Origin: Candidatus Hydrogenedentota bacterium
GTDB lineage: Bacteria; Hydrogenedentota; Hydrogenedentia; Hydrogenedentales; SLHB01
Direction: 5' to 3'
Assembly (NCBI GenBank): GCA_029552745.1
Contig: JAKPDK010000070.1
Location: forward strand, 1 to 64,000
DNA length: 64,000 nucleotides
This document shows positions 1-8,700 of the stretch, in pieces (within the stretch, counting starts at the first letter, position 1; the number at the start of each line of letters is the position of its first letter). The position numbers were made by a program, and so were the translations under genes. The notes beneath the pieces were generated by a model that was given only the letters and a program-made list of their open reading frames with translations, was not told the DNA's origin and did no database searches.

Positions 1-66
1 TTGTCATGGGATGAGGCGGAGAAATGTTCCTTGACAGTTGAATATTTTTCGCACTTCTGCCGATAA
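1..66 (+). CDS. possible 3' end of an upstream gene (partial)
   Basis: The frame starting at base 1 is open until a TAA at 64-66 and gives about 21 residues; the other two plus-strand frames close within 35 bases. It could be the C-terminus of a further cas gene left of the window, but 21 residues cannot be assigned to a family. Existence as coding sequence is an inference from frame openness only. Confidence 0.25.
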   Translation: MSWDEAEKCSLTVEYFSHFCR

Positions 67-91
67 ATAGGACGAGGAGATTCGGGTTGCC

Positions 92-130
92 GAGCCTGAG
101 CAAAGGTACCGATGCGTACCTTTCAGGCTC
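92..130. repeat. strong inverted repeat upstream of cas1
   Basis: GAGCCTG (92-98) plus AAAGGTAC (102-109) pair perfectly with GTACCTTT (116-123) plus CAGGCTC (124-130). This gives a 15-bp stem with a three-base bulge at 99-101 and a six-base loop. No T-run follows on the plus strand, so it is not a standard intrinsic terminator. It lies in the untranslated stretch before the chosen cas1 start and could be an mRNA stability or regulatory hairpin, or a small dispersed palindrome. Confidence 0.6.
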
Positions 131-255
131 TGTTGTCCCCCTCAACGGAAACGGATGGCGTCGGCGGCGGGCGTACCGATGTCCTCTTCACAGGCGCGAA
201 TAGGCTGCAAAACAACACGTCGCCTAAACCGTCCATGCAGGAGGAAATGGGAAAA

Positions 256-1281
256 ATGGAAATTGTTCTAACCGAATTCGGCACCCATTTAGGTAAAAGC
301 GGCGACCGCTTCGTCATCAAACGGCCTAATGAGACACCGGTTGAAATACCGGCGCAGGACGTCAAAGCCATCCTCGTTGCCGGCAAAGGTATCGGTATCT
401 CCACCGACGCGATCGCATTGGCGCTCGAACATGAGATTCCTATTATCTTCCTCACATTCTCCGGAGAGCCCTACGGTCACGTCGTGTCCCCAAGTTCTCT
501 GGGAAATGCCGTCGTGCGGCTCGAACAACTCCGAGCGTACGAAGACGGCAGAGGCGCCTTACTTGCTGCAACCATGCTCCAAGGCAAACTCAAGAACCAG
601 GCAGCTACCTTGCGGTACTTCGCCAAATCCCGGCACGAAGCCGCCCCGGACATTCACAAATTACTTCACAACCAAGCGGACACCATTGAGAACATTGCCA
701 AACAGATGACCGACGTCGTCGACGAAGCCCCTGCTCCTGTCTGCGCCGAAAAGGTACGGCCTGATTTAATGGCCCTAGAGGCACAGGCAGCCCGCCACTA
801 TTGGAACGGCATCGCTCACATACTTCCCGAAGATATCCACTTCCCCGGGCGAGAACGACGTGGCGCCGCCGATCCCTTTAACTGCTCGCTTAACTACGCC
901 TATGCCGTGCTCTACGGCAGGCTAAACCCCGTGCTTATCATCGCCGGTCTCGATCCCTATCTCGGATATCTTCACGCGCTCGAAAACGGAAAACCCGCGC
1001 TTCTTTTCGATTTTATCGAAGAGTTTCGACAATTCGTCATCGACCGCAGCATTATCGGGTTGTTCACCAAAAAATGGCGTCCGAAGTTCGAGGAAAACGG
1101 AAAACTCGACCTCGCAACTCGCAAAAATCTTGCTGCACGCGTACTCGAACGCCTCAGCGACACCGTCGAGTACCAAGGCAAACACGTCCAAATTCTTGAG
1201 CTCGTTCGAACAAAAGCCTACGAGATCGTGCGATTTATAAAAAACCAAGAACCCCACGTGCCCTATGTGGCGCCTTGGTAA
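256..1281 (+). CDS. cas1: CRISPR-associated endonuclease Cas1
   Basis: This is the integrase subunit of the adaptation complex, which inserts new spacers at the leader-proximal repeat together with Cas2. The alpha-helical C-terminal domain carries the recognisable Cas1 segments: an ARHYWNG helix with the catalytic-site glutamate region nearby, GLDPYLGYLH with the conserved histidine, and FDFIEEFR with the acidic metal ligand. The frame is open back to 112, but AGGAGG at 239-244 sits 11 bases before the ATG at 256, so I start there (341 aa, normal for Cas1); ATG 247 is the alternative. cas2 follows after 121 bases. The sequence resembles Cas1 of type III or type I systems rather than the divergent type I-E form. 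Third codon positions favour C and A, unlike the G/T-rich gene that follows the array. Confidence 0.95.
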   Translation: MEIVLTEFGTHLGKSGDRFVIKRPNETPVEIPAQDVKAILVAGKGIGISTDAIALALEHEIPIIFLTFSGEPYGHVVSPSSLGNAVVRLEQLRAYEDGRGALLAATMLQGKLKNQAATLRYFAKSRHEAAPDIHKLLHNQADTIENIAKQMTDVVDEAPAPVCAEKVRPDLMALEAQAARHYWNGIAHILPEDIHFPGRERRGAADPFNCSLNYAYAVLYGRLNPVLIIAGLDPYLGYLHALENGKPALLFDFIEEFRQFVIDRSIIGLFTKKWRPKFEENGKLDLATRKNLAARVLERLSDTVEYQGKHVQILELVRTKAYEIVRFIKNQEPHVPYVAPW

Positions 1282-1402
1282 TGCCCAATGTACCAGTTGA
1301 TACAGAGGATAGACGCCAAACCAAATACCTTTTAGAACCATTTCAAAGCATAAAACAGAGACAACCAACCTAACCTGCAGGGAAACAAGGAGGTTTACCC
1401 CC

Positions 1403-1729
1403 ATGCAAACTCTCGTCGTATTCGACATCGGCAGCAACCGCCTCCGCGCAAAAATCGAAAATGCCTGCCGAGATTATGGCCTGGAACGTGCCCAATTCAG
1501 CGCCTTCATCGGGGAACTGGCACCCGACCGCCGCGCCCGACTCTCCGTTCGGCTCTTGACACTCGTCACACAGCACAAAATGGAAGAAAAAGAAGAACAA
1601 AAAGAACAAGCCCTCCTCATCCAAATGTATCCCATATGCGCGTCCGATTTCGACGCCGCCGTCTCCATCACCCGCGAGGGCTTACAAAAACCGGAGGTAA
1701 AACAAAAACCACAAGTGCTTGTCCTATAA
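1403..1729 (+). CDS. cas2: CRISPR-associated protein Cas2
   Basis: Cas2 is the dimeric scaffold that bridges two Cas1 dimers during spacer integration. The 108-residue product starts with the ferredoxin-like beta strand VVFDI and continues with the family pattern of a basic helix followed by DYGLERAQFSAFIGEL, equivalent to the usual YGxxxQxSVF motif. Strong AAGGAGG lies 8-9 bases before the ATG. The last 15 residues are a Lys/Gln/Val-rich tail beyond the core fold. It lies between cas1 and the leader/array, so cas1-cas2 were probably transcribed together toward the array. Confidence 0.93.
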   Translation: MQTLVVFDIGSNRLRAKIENACRDYGLERAQFSAFIGELAPDRRARLSVRLLTLVTQHKMEEKEEQKEQALLIQMYPICASDFDAAVSITREGLQKPEVKQKPQVLVL

Positions 1730-2006
1730 TATGTTACAACATTACTCGCGTTTTTTCTCGAAGATTGAAAAATGCCCCCAAAATACCCTCAATCTTCGAA
1801 AACGCCTAACCACGGTCTTATCATAGACATATAGCGTATTTTGTAAAGAAAAAACCAAACAAAGAGACCAAAAATCCGCCCGAAAGATGCCAATCTTCGG
1901 GAAGAGAGAGATTCTATGCTTGAAATCCAACCAAGACTTAGAGTTATAATGTCGCAACACATATGCGTGGAGAAAAACAGCATGAAAAAAGCGCCATATT
2001 TTACTC
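1730..2006 (+). promoter_or_regulatory. CRISPR leader with promoter and inverted repeat
   Basis: This AT-rich stretch has no credible ORF and lies between cas2 and the first repeat. A perfect TATAAT at 1945-1950 with TTGAAA at 1920-1925 (19-base spacer) would start transcription near 1957, about 50 bases before repeat 1. An 11-bp inverted repeat, TCGAAGATTGA at 1758-1768 and TCAATCTTCGA at 1789-1799, follows cas2; a further CAATCTTCG half-site occurs near 1891. The degenerate last repeat at the opposite end of the array supports this side as the leader. Promoter assignment is by motif only. Confidence 0.65.
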
Positions 2007-2403
2007 TTAACCCCCTAGACCTGATGAAGAAGGGATAGAAACCGTTCTTCAGTCTCTTCTTCGTATCCCGCCGCCTCCGCTTAACCCCCTAGACCTGATG
2101 AAGAAGGGATAGAAACAGCCCGAGGTTGGCCGCCGTTTTGGCGGCTAACCGTTCTTAACCCCCTAGACCTGATGAAGAAGGGATAGAAACGGTATCGTGA
2201 TTGCCCACGATACACCAGATTTGCTCTTAACCCCCTAGACCTGATGAAGAAGGGATAGAAACGCGTAACTCCATATAATCCCGCTTAATTGTGTCGCTCT
2301 TAACCCCCTAGACCTGATGAAGAAGGGATAGAAACGTAATCACTTCAGGTTTCATGTTCTTTGCCTCCTCTGTTAACCCCCTAGACCTGATGAAGAAGGG
2401 ATA
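2007..2403 (+). CRISPR. CRISPR array, six repeats and five spacers
   Basis: A 36-base repeat starts TTAACCCCCTAGACC and ends GGGATAGAAAC. Repeats: 2007-2042, 2081-2116, 2155-2190, 2227-2262, 2300-2335 and 2373-2403. The first five are identical; the last loses its final bases after GGGATA, which marks the trailer end. Spacers: 2043-2080 (38), 2117-2154 (38), 2191-2226 (36), 2263-2299 (37), 2336-2372 (37). Five of six repeats are preceded by C, so a 37-base repeat unit is possible. The GAAAC 3' end fits type I or III repeats. No effector genes are in the window, so the type cannot be fixed. Confidence 0.98.
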
Positions 2404-2604
2404 TGACCGTATCCAGGGGGATGCAAGTGGGCTTGCTGGCATGTGCGGACGCATAAAAGTCTTCTGTTGTTGTGACTGGGTGTGGCGTCGACAGGTCTTG
2501 GCGATATCCTCGGGCGGTCGGTGAGTGTCGCAGGTCTTTGAAATCGAATGATTCGGTTGGGTACCATTTCGGCGCTGTGAGAGCTAACGATTGGGAGCAG
2601 GTTT

Positions 2605-3957
2605 ATGGTGTACGATGTTACGGAACAGGAAGAAGCCTTAAATAGTTTCGATGCGGCGCGGCGTCGGGACGCGTTGGAAGAGTTGGTGGATGCGGTGCGT
2701 GCGGGGGACGTCGTGTTTCCGGAGCCGCGGCCGATAGTGAATGTGCACCAACATACGTTTTTTTCGTTCAATGGTTATGGGTATTCGCCTTCTTTTTTGG
2801 CGTGGCGGTCGCGTCGAGAAGGTTTGTTGGTTGCGGGGATTGTAGATTTTGATGTGTTGGATGGGGTGGACGAGTTTCTGGATGCGGGGCGTCTGCTAGG
2901 GTTGCGGACGACGGCGGGGTTGGAGACGAGGGTATACGTTCCGGGGTTGGCGCATCAGGTGATGAACTCGCCGGGAGAGCCGGGGATTGCTTATTACATG
3001 GGGGTGGGTTTTGTGAGTAAGCAGAGCGCAGACCGTGAGATGTTGTCTCATTTGAAATCAACCGCTCAAGCTCGGAACGTGGCCATGTTGGAACGTGTAA
3101 ATCGGTATTTGACGCCGGTGGAGATTGATTATGAGCGGGATGTGTTGCCGTTGACGCCTTCTGGAAACCCTACGGAACGTCACCTATGTAAAGCATATGA
3201 TCTGAAGGCGCGTTTGGTGTTTCCTCAAAAGGAGGCGCTGGTGGCTTTTTGGAAGGAGAAGTTGGGGGTGGATGAAGCTCGGTTGGAACGAGCGATGTTA
3301 AATGCGCCGGTGTTTCAAGGTTTGATTCGGTCGAAACTCATGAAGGCAGGGGGGCCTGGGTATATCAAACCGGATGGGCCGGATTTTCCTTTATTGGATG
3401 ATGTGGCGTCGTTTGCGAGACGCGGGGGCGCCGTGCCGACGTATGCCTGGCTGGATGGCACGACAGACGGAGAGGAGAACGTGGCGCGTTTGTTGGACAC
3501 GGTCATGGCGGCGGGTACGGTTGCGGTGAATATCATTCCGGATCGCAATTGGAACTTTGAAGACCCCGCGGTGAAACATACGAAAGTGGAGGCGCTGTAT
3601 ACGTTTGTTCGTGCGGTGAACGAGCGGGGATTGCCGATTGCCGTGGGCACGGAAATGAATGCCTATGGTCAACCGTTTGTCGACCGGTTTGATGTGCCGG
3701 AGCTTCAGCCTGTGGTGGAAGATTTTGTCCGTGGGGCGCTGATTTTTTATGGGCACACCGTGCTGCAACAGGCGGCGGGTTTGGGGTACGTGAGCGATTG
3801 GGCGGCGCGTCATTTTCAGTCGTTACAGGATAAGAACGCGTTTTATCACGAAGTGGGCAAGCTGGCGGATCCGAGCAAGGCGCCCGAGCACTATCGTTTG
3901 CGCGCTGAGATGACGCCGGATGATGTGCGACGTGCCTTGCGGCAGGGTGCTGCGTGA
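2605..3957 (+). CDS. PHP-like metal-dependent hydrolase family protein
   Basis: A 450-aa protein whose residues 42-62 show a PHP-type start, INVHQHTFFSFN, with an HxH metal-binding pair, followed by a strand ending GIVDFDVLDG in place of the usual AxTDHD. Later segments (LETRVY near 110, IAVGTEMNAYG near 348) fit an alpha/beta barrel with acidic ligands. Substrate is unknown; the PHP superfamily mainly hydrolyses phosphoesters. GGAG lies about 8 bases before the ATG. The coding strand is strikingly rich in G and T, unlike cas1-cas2, so a composition break coincides with the array end. It is convergent with uvrA, the two stops being only 9 bases apart. Confidence 0.7.
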   Translation: MVYDVTEQEEALNSFDAARRRDALEELVDAVRAGDVVFPEPRPIVNVHQHTFFSFNGYGYSPSFLAWRSRREGLLVAGIVDFDVLDGVDEFLDAGRLLGLRTTAGLETRVYVPGLAHQVMNSPGEPGIAYYMGVGFVSKQSADREMLSHLKSTAQARNVAMLERVNRYLTPVEIDYERDVLPLTPSGNPTERHLCKAYDLKARLVFPQKEALVAFWKEKLGVDEARLERAMLNAPVFQGLIRSKLMKAGGPGYIKPDGPDFPLLDDVASFARRGGAVPTYAWLDGTTDGEENVARLLDTVMAAGTVAVNIIPDRNWNFEDPAVKHTKVEALYTFVRAVNERGLPIAVGTEMNAYGQPFVDRFDVPELQPVVEDFVRGALIFYGHTVLQQAAGLGYVSDWAARHFQSLQDKNAFYHEVGKLADPSKAPEHYRLRAEMTPDDVRRALRQGAA

Positions 3958-3966
3958 TTGGATTTG

Positions 3967-6903
3967 TCAGGCGGTCTGACGCAACGCCAACTTTTCTTGC
4001 AAGAATTGTCCCGTGTAAGACGTGGGGTTTTGGGCCACGTCTTCCGGGGTGCCTTCGGCGACCACGTTGCCGCCGGCATCTCCGCCTTCCGGTCCCAAAT
4101 CGACGATCCAATCGGCGGTTTTTATGACATCGAGGTTGTGTTCGATGACGAGCACGGTGTTGCCGGCATCGACGAGTCGGTGTAACACATTCAAGAGTTT
4201 TTCGATATCCACGGCATGAAGTCCGGTGGTGGGTTCGTCGAGGATGTAGAGGGTTCTACCTGTTTGCCGTTTCGAGAGTTCCGTAGCGAGTTTGACTCGC
4301 TGGGCTTCTCCACCGGAGAGGGTGGTGGCGCTTTGTCCCAGTTTGATGTATCCTAGGCCGACGTCGAGCAACGTGGCGAGTTTGTTATAAACGGCGGGGA
4401 TGTTTCGGAAGAAGGTGCATGCTTCTTCGACGGTCATGTCCAGCACCTCGGCGATATTTTTCCCCTTGTACCGTATCTCCAGGGTATCACGGTTATAGCG
4501 AGCGCCCTTGCACTCTTCGCATGGGACGTAGACGTCGGGCAGGAAATGCATTTCGATGCGGATCATGCCGTCGCCCTCACAAGCTTCGCAGCGCCCGCCT
4601 TTAACGTTGAAGCTGAAACGGCCGGGTCTGTATCCCCGAGCGCGCGCTTCCGGTGTTCTACTAAACAGTTCACGAATCGGCGAGAACAGCCCCGTGTAGG
4701 TCGCCGGGTTGGACCGCGGTGTCCTGCCGATGGGAGACTGATCGATGTCGATGACCTTGTCGAGATGCTCGAGTCCTTCGATGCGGGTGTGTTTTCCCGG
4801 TTGATGGGTGACCGACTTGTAGATAGCCCGCATAGCGGCGGGATAGAGGGTTTCGTTGATCAAACTCGATTTTCCCGAGCCGGATACGCCCGTGATGCAT
4901 GTGAAGATGCCTAGAGGAATCGTGACGTCGATGTTCTTGAGATTGTTGTGGCGTGCGCCGCGAATGGTGATGTGCTTGCCGTTGCCTTTGCGGCGTTTTG
5001 GGGGCACGGGAATTTGGAATGTTCCTGCAAGCAGCTGGCCTGTTAGAGAAGCCGGCACGCGCATGACTTCTTCTGGGGCGCCTTGCGCCACGACGTGGCC
5101 GCCGTGTACCCCTGCGCCGGGACCTAAGTCGATAACATGGTCTGCTGTGCGAATGGTTTCCTCGTCATGCTCGACGACTATGACGGTGTTCCCGAGATTT
5201 CGAAGGCGTTGGAGGGTGGCAATAAGTTTTCGGTTGTCGCGTTGGTGTAGCCCGATGCTGGGCTCGTCAAGCACATAGAGCACGCCGGTCAAACCCGAGC
5301 CGATTTGTGTGGCGAGTCGGATACGTTGCGACTCCCCGCCGGACAAGGAACCCGCGGCACGACTCAACGTGAGATAGCCTAGCCCGACGTTCACCAAAAA
5401 CCCTAGTCGTTCGCGGATTTCCTTTAGAACCCTTGCCGCAATGAGTTGTTGCTGTTTGGACAGCTCGATGTTCGTGAAAAAATCAAGTGCTTCTACAATA
5501 GACATTTCGGTGACGTCCATGATGGTTTTGTCCGCGACGGTGACCGCCCGTGCCTCCGGGCGGAGCCGCGCGCCTTTGCAAGCCGGACAGGGGCGAGTCG
5601 CCATGAACTGACTGATCATTTCGCGGGCACTTTCGGATTCGGTTTCGCGAAACCGTCGCTCCAGATTGGGAATGACCCCCTCAAAGGGCCGCCGATATTC
5701 CACGACATTCTCTCCACTGGAATAGGCGAATCCTACCTCTTCATCTCCACTGCCGTACAAGACGATTTTCCGGAAGGATTCGGGCAGCTTTTCCCAGGGG
5801 GTATGTTCGCTCTGCCCATAGTGGCGGCACAACTGTCTTAATGCAAGACGGTACATACCATCGAGCACGCGGCGCATGCTCCATGGGCGCACAGCGCCCT
5901 CTGCAATGGACAGCGTGGGATCCGGCACAACGAGGTCGGGGTCGACTTCCAGTGTGGCGCCGATGCCCGTACATTTTGGGCATGCTCCATGCGGATTATT
6001 GAAAGAAAACAGGCGCGGGGCGATTTCTTCAAAACTGATGCCACAATCCACGCAGGCGAAGTGTTCGCTTTGTAATATTTCTTCCGGGGGCGCGCCTTGG
6101 GGTTGATACCAAATGCGTATCAGCCCCTGTCCCAGTTTCAGACACGTCTCCACCGAATCGGTAAGGCGCTGGCCTAACTCGGGTTTGACCACTAACCGGT
6201 CGACAACCACGTCAATGTCATGTTTGACATATCGTTCCAACTCGATGTTCTCGTCAAGTGTGCGAAATTCCCCATCGACTCGGACGCGTACATAGCCCTG
6301 TTGACGCACGTCTTCAAAAAGTCGTTGGTAGGTGCCTTTTCTCTGTCTGACCAAGGGAGCCATCAGTTGGACCCGCGTGTCATGGGGGAGGGAGAGTACC
6401 CAATCCACAATGCTCTGCGGTGTTTGGGTTTGAATTGTTTTTCCGCATTCCGGGCAATGCGGGGTGCCTATCCGCGCAAACAACAGTCTGAGGTAATCAT
6501 AGATCTCGGTGACGGTGCCGACAGTGGAACGGGGATTCCGCTGGACGGCTTTTTGTTCAATAGCAATGGCTGGGCTCAAACCTTCAATGGAGTCGACGTC
6601 GGGTTTTTCCATTTGCTCGAGAAACTGCCGCGCGTAAGCCGAGAGACTTTCAACGTATCGTCGCTGTCCTTCTGCATAGATGGTGTCAAACGCCAAACTG
6701 GACTTACCCGAGCCGCTCAGTCCTGTGATTACAATGAGCTTGTTCCGCGGGATGGAAAGCGACAAGTTTTTGAGATTATGTTCCCGGGCGCCGCGAATAA
6801 CGATGGCGTCTTGGCAAAAGGAGTCAGTTTCAGTCCACGTTTGCTTCTCGTTAGGGTTTTCGCTGTTTTTCCTAGGTTTAGGATTTGAATGTTTTCGGGG
6901 CAT
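3967..6903 (-). CDS. uvrA: excinuclease ABC subunit A
   Basis: UvrA is the damage-recognition ATPase of nucleotide excision repair, working with UvrB and UvrC. Both ABC modules are visible: Walker [10 protein letters not shown] near the N-terminus and GVSGSGKSS in the second half, with signatures [12 protein letters not shown] and [12 protein letters not shown]. Zinc modules CVDC...CPKC and CEAC...CEEC are intact. At 978 aa it is slightly longer than usual because of a basic N-terminal extension of about 30 residues before the [15 protein letters not shown] start. It stands alone, divergent from the regulator at 7090. No LexA-type box is evident in the 186-base divergent region. Confidence 0.97.
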   Translation of the reverse strand: MPRKHSNPKPRKNSENPNEKQTWTETDSFCQDAIVIRGAREHNLKNLSLSIPRNKLIVITGLSGSGKSSLAFDTIYAEGQRRYVESLSAYARQFLEQMEKPDVDSIEGLSPAIAIEQKAVQRNPRSTVGTVTEIYDYLRLLFARIGTPHCPECGKTIQTQTPQSIVDWVLSLPHDTRVQLMAPLVRQRKGTYQRLFEDVRQQGYVRVRVDGEFRTLDENIELERYVKHDIDVVVDRLVVKPELGQRLTDSVETCLKLGQGLIRIWYQPQGAPPEEILQSEHFACVDCGISFEEIAPRLFSFNNPHGACPKCTGIGATLEVDPDLVVPDPTLSIAEGAVRPWSMRRVLDGMYRLALRQLCRHYGQSEHTPWEKLPESFRKIVLYGSGDEEVGFAYSSGENVVEYRRPFEGVIPNLERRFRETESESAREMISQFMATRPCPACKGARLRPEARAVTVADKTIMDVTEMSIVEALDFFTNIELSKQQQLIAARVLKEIRERLGFLVNVGLGYLTLSRAAGSLSGGESQRIRLATQIGSGLTGVLYVLDEPSIGLHQRDNRKLIATLQRLRNLGNTVIVVEHDEETIRTADHVIDLGPGAGVHGGHVVAQGAPEEVMRVPASLTGQLLAGTFQIPVPPKRRKGNGKHITIRGARHNNLKNIDVTIPLGIFTCITGVSGSGKSSLINETLYPAAMRAIYKSVTHQPGKHTRIEGLEHLDKVIDIDQSPIGRTPRSNPATYTGLFSPIRELFSRTPEARARGYRPGRFSFNVKGGRCEACEGDGMIRIEMHFLPDVYVPCEECKGARYNRDTLEIRYKGKNIAEVLDMTVEEACTFFRNIPAVYNKLATLLDVGLGYIKLGQSATTLSGGEAQRVKLATELSKRQTGRTLYILDEPTTGLHAVDIEKLLNVLHRLVDAGNTVLVIEHNLDVIKTADWIVDLGPEGGDAGGNVVAEGTPEDVAQNPTSYTGQFLQEKLALRQTA

Positions 6904-7089
6904 GAGAGACCTTCAGTATGTAGCGCACCAAAATAACCATTCATGTGAAGGAACACGTTTTTATTTTACTTCATTTCGACGTTGGGTGTACATATTGTCA
7001 CCGGTTGCAGAAGGCGGACTTGCGGCGTATACTTTTGATAGTGGTGAATTTGACGTCTTTTGAGCAATTATATTCAGGGGTGGTAAACC

Positions 7090-8190
7090 ATGGTAGAGCT
7101 TCCTCCAGACATTCCCGTATATGCTTACATCAAGCGGGAACTGAAAAACCAAATTGAAAGCGGAGAGCTTCCGGAAGGGGCGCGGGTACCGTCGGAATTT
7201 GAGTTGGCGCGCATGTACGGTGTGAGCCGAAATCCCACGCGTCAAGCCCTACGCGACATGGAGTTGGAAGGATATATCATTCGTATCCCTGGGCGAGGTT
7301 CTTTTGTGGCGCCGCGCCAACAACGACAACGCGTGCTTTCCGTGAATGGTTGGCGCACCGTAGCGATAGCGTGTCCCGAACTCGAATGTCATTATACACG
7401 TCTTGTAGTCCGAGGATTTATTGAGGCGTCCGCAGAACGGGGCTTGCACCCCATGGTCTATTTCATGCGGCTGAGCAATGAAGCGGAGTTTGATTTTCTG
7501 GCGGATTTGCGAAATAGCGGCGTGGAGGGGATGGCGTTTTGGCTGCAACATCCTTGTGAGAAGACATTGGAGTTGTTGAAGAAATTTGAGCGCTCGAAGT
7601 TTCCATTTGTGTTGATTGACCGCTATGTGCGGGGCATGAATTCGGATTTTGTGGTGACGGACAATGTAGATGCCGGTTACCAATTGACCAAAGTGCTGGT
7701 GGAAAGAGGACATCGTCGGATCGGGTTCATGACCACAGAGCTAGACAACACAGCCACGGAAGACCGCCACACGGGGTATCAGAAAGCCCTGCAGGAGGCA
7801 GGCTTGGATTATGAGCCTGAACTGATTGCGGTGTTTACGGCAAATGGGGACTCTCCTGGGACATTGGTCAGCCGTGTGATGGCGCACCGGAAGCGTCCCT
7901 CTGCGTTTGTGTGTACTAATGATGGTATCGCGGAAAAACTGGTTGATTGCCTAATGGAGCTTGGCTATCAGGTTCCAGGCGATGTAGAAGTGGCAACCGT
8001 GGACGATAACCAATTTGCGGACGCTTCGGAAATTCCTATGATTACCATCTCGCAGGCGGGATATGAAATGGGTCGGCGGAGTGCTGATGTACTTTTGGGG
8101 AGAATTCAGGATCCCACGCGGGAGTATCAGCAGGTATTTCTCAAAGCGACGCTTCGACTTCCTCAGGAGCAGGCGGTTGCCGAGGGTTGA
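7090..8190 (+). CDS. GntR-type HTH / LacI-type effector-domain transcriptional regulator
   Basis: Residues about 9-75 form a winged-helix GntR domain (AYIKRELKNQIESGELPEGARVPS-type start, then SRNPTRQALRDMELEGYI). Residues about 90-360 match the LacI/periplasmic-binding-protein effector fold, with VERGHRRIGFM, TGYQKALQEAGL and the PSAFVCTNDGIA segment. This hybrid layout is known from sugar-responsive repressors such as AraR. The ligand is probably a carbohydrate but no sugar gene is adjacent. GGGGTGG precedes the ATG by a few bases. The 200 bases after it (8191-8390) hold no recognisable gene or terminator. Confidence 0.88.
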   Translation: MVELPPDIPVYAYIKRELKNQIESGELPEGARVPSEFELARMYGVSRNPTRQALRDMELEGYIIRIPGRGSFVAPRQQRQRVLSVNGWRTVAIACPELECHYTRLVVRGFIEASAERGLHPMVYFMRLSNEAEFDFLADLRNSGVEGMAFWLQHPCEKTLELLKKFERSKFPFVLIDRYVRGMNSDFVVTDNVDAGYQLTKVLVERGHRRIGFMTTELDNTATEDRHTGYQKALQEAGLDYEPELIAVFTANGDSPGTLVSRVMAHRKRPSAFVCTNDGIAEKLVDCLMELGYQVPGDVEVATVDDNQFADASEIPMITISQAGYEMGRRSADVLLGRIQDPTREYQQVFLKATLRLPQEQAVAEG

Positions 8191-8390
8191 TCGCCTCACG
8201 GCAACGAAGCTTTCAGGTGCGAACCAGCCAACAGGAAATTGCAGGTGAAAATCGCCGTTCGTTTGCGGTAGTATGGTTATAACGTTTGGGACGTCCAGCG
8301 GGTTGTATGCGACCTTTGGATTTGGATATGTGAGTAAGGTGACCCGATTCGGACGGGAAAAAGTTTTTGTAGGTGTCGGAGGGCGGGGCA

Positions 8391-8696
8391 ATGAGATATG
8401 CGGCTGCGCTAATCTGCTTAAGTTGTCTGTTGCTAGGTCAACAACCCAGTCAGGATGCTGTTACAGCCACAGATCTTTCCGGCACGGTGCAAACGGCGCC
8501 AAAGACACAGAGCAGTCCTCCAGTGGCAGAAGCGAAACCGGCCTCACCCGAACCGGAACATGCGACTCCCGCTCCCAGTGCCGAGCAACCGCGGGTAGGG
8601 AAGACTCCGCAACCCGTGGCTCCTGAGAAAACCTCGGCGCCAAAGACTCCAGGTAAACGCGTCGCTGCTTTTTGGATCATTCTGCCGGAGAAATAG
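8391..8696 (+). CDS. small secreted proline/alanine-rich protein
   Basis: About 101 residues. MRYAAALICLSCLLLG looks like a signal peptide, followed by a low-complexity region rich in Pro, Ala, Ser, Lys and Glu and a short hydrophobic end (AAFWIILPEK). A GGAGGGCGG element lies just before the ATG at 8391. It ends four bases before the LptD-like gene, whose own linker has similar Pro/Glu/Ser composition, so the two are probably co-expressed envelope proteins. I do not recognise the family. Coding status rests on the signal peptide, ribosome-binding site and tight spacing. Confidence 0.65.
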   Translation: MRYAAALICLSCLLLGQQPSQDAVTATDLSGTVQTAPKTQSSPPVAEAKPASPEPEHATPAPSAEQPRVGKTPQPVAPEKTSAPKTPGKRVAAFWIILPEK

Positions 8697-8700
8697 ACAG

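Noticed and set aside
31-36. TTGACA as a cas1 promoter
   Set aside because: No acceptable -10 lies 16-18 bases downstream.
123-455. Minus-strand ORFs across cas1, such as this 110-codon frame
   Set aside because: They overlap a clearly conserved gene, lack ribosome-binding sites and resemble no protein family.
2007-2403. A self-targeting spacer in this window
   Set aside because: I saw no stretch outside the array that matches any of the five spacers; this is a visual check only.
3533-4111. 192-codon minus-strand ORF across the ends of the PHP-like gene and uvrA
   Set aside because: It overlaps two supported genes and has an Arg/Pro/His-rich composition typical of a shadow frame.
8273-8626. 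Alternative plus-strand ORF over the small secreted protein
   Set aside because: It lacks a ribosome-binding site and signal peptide; the frame starting at 8391 has both.
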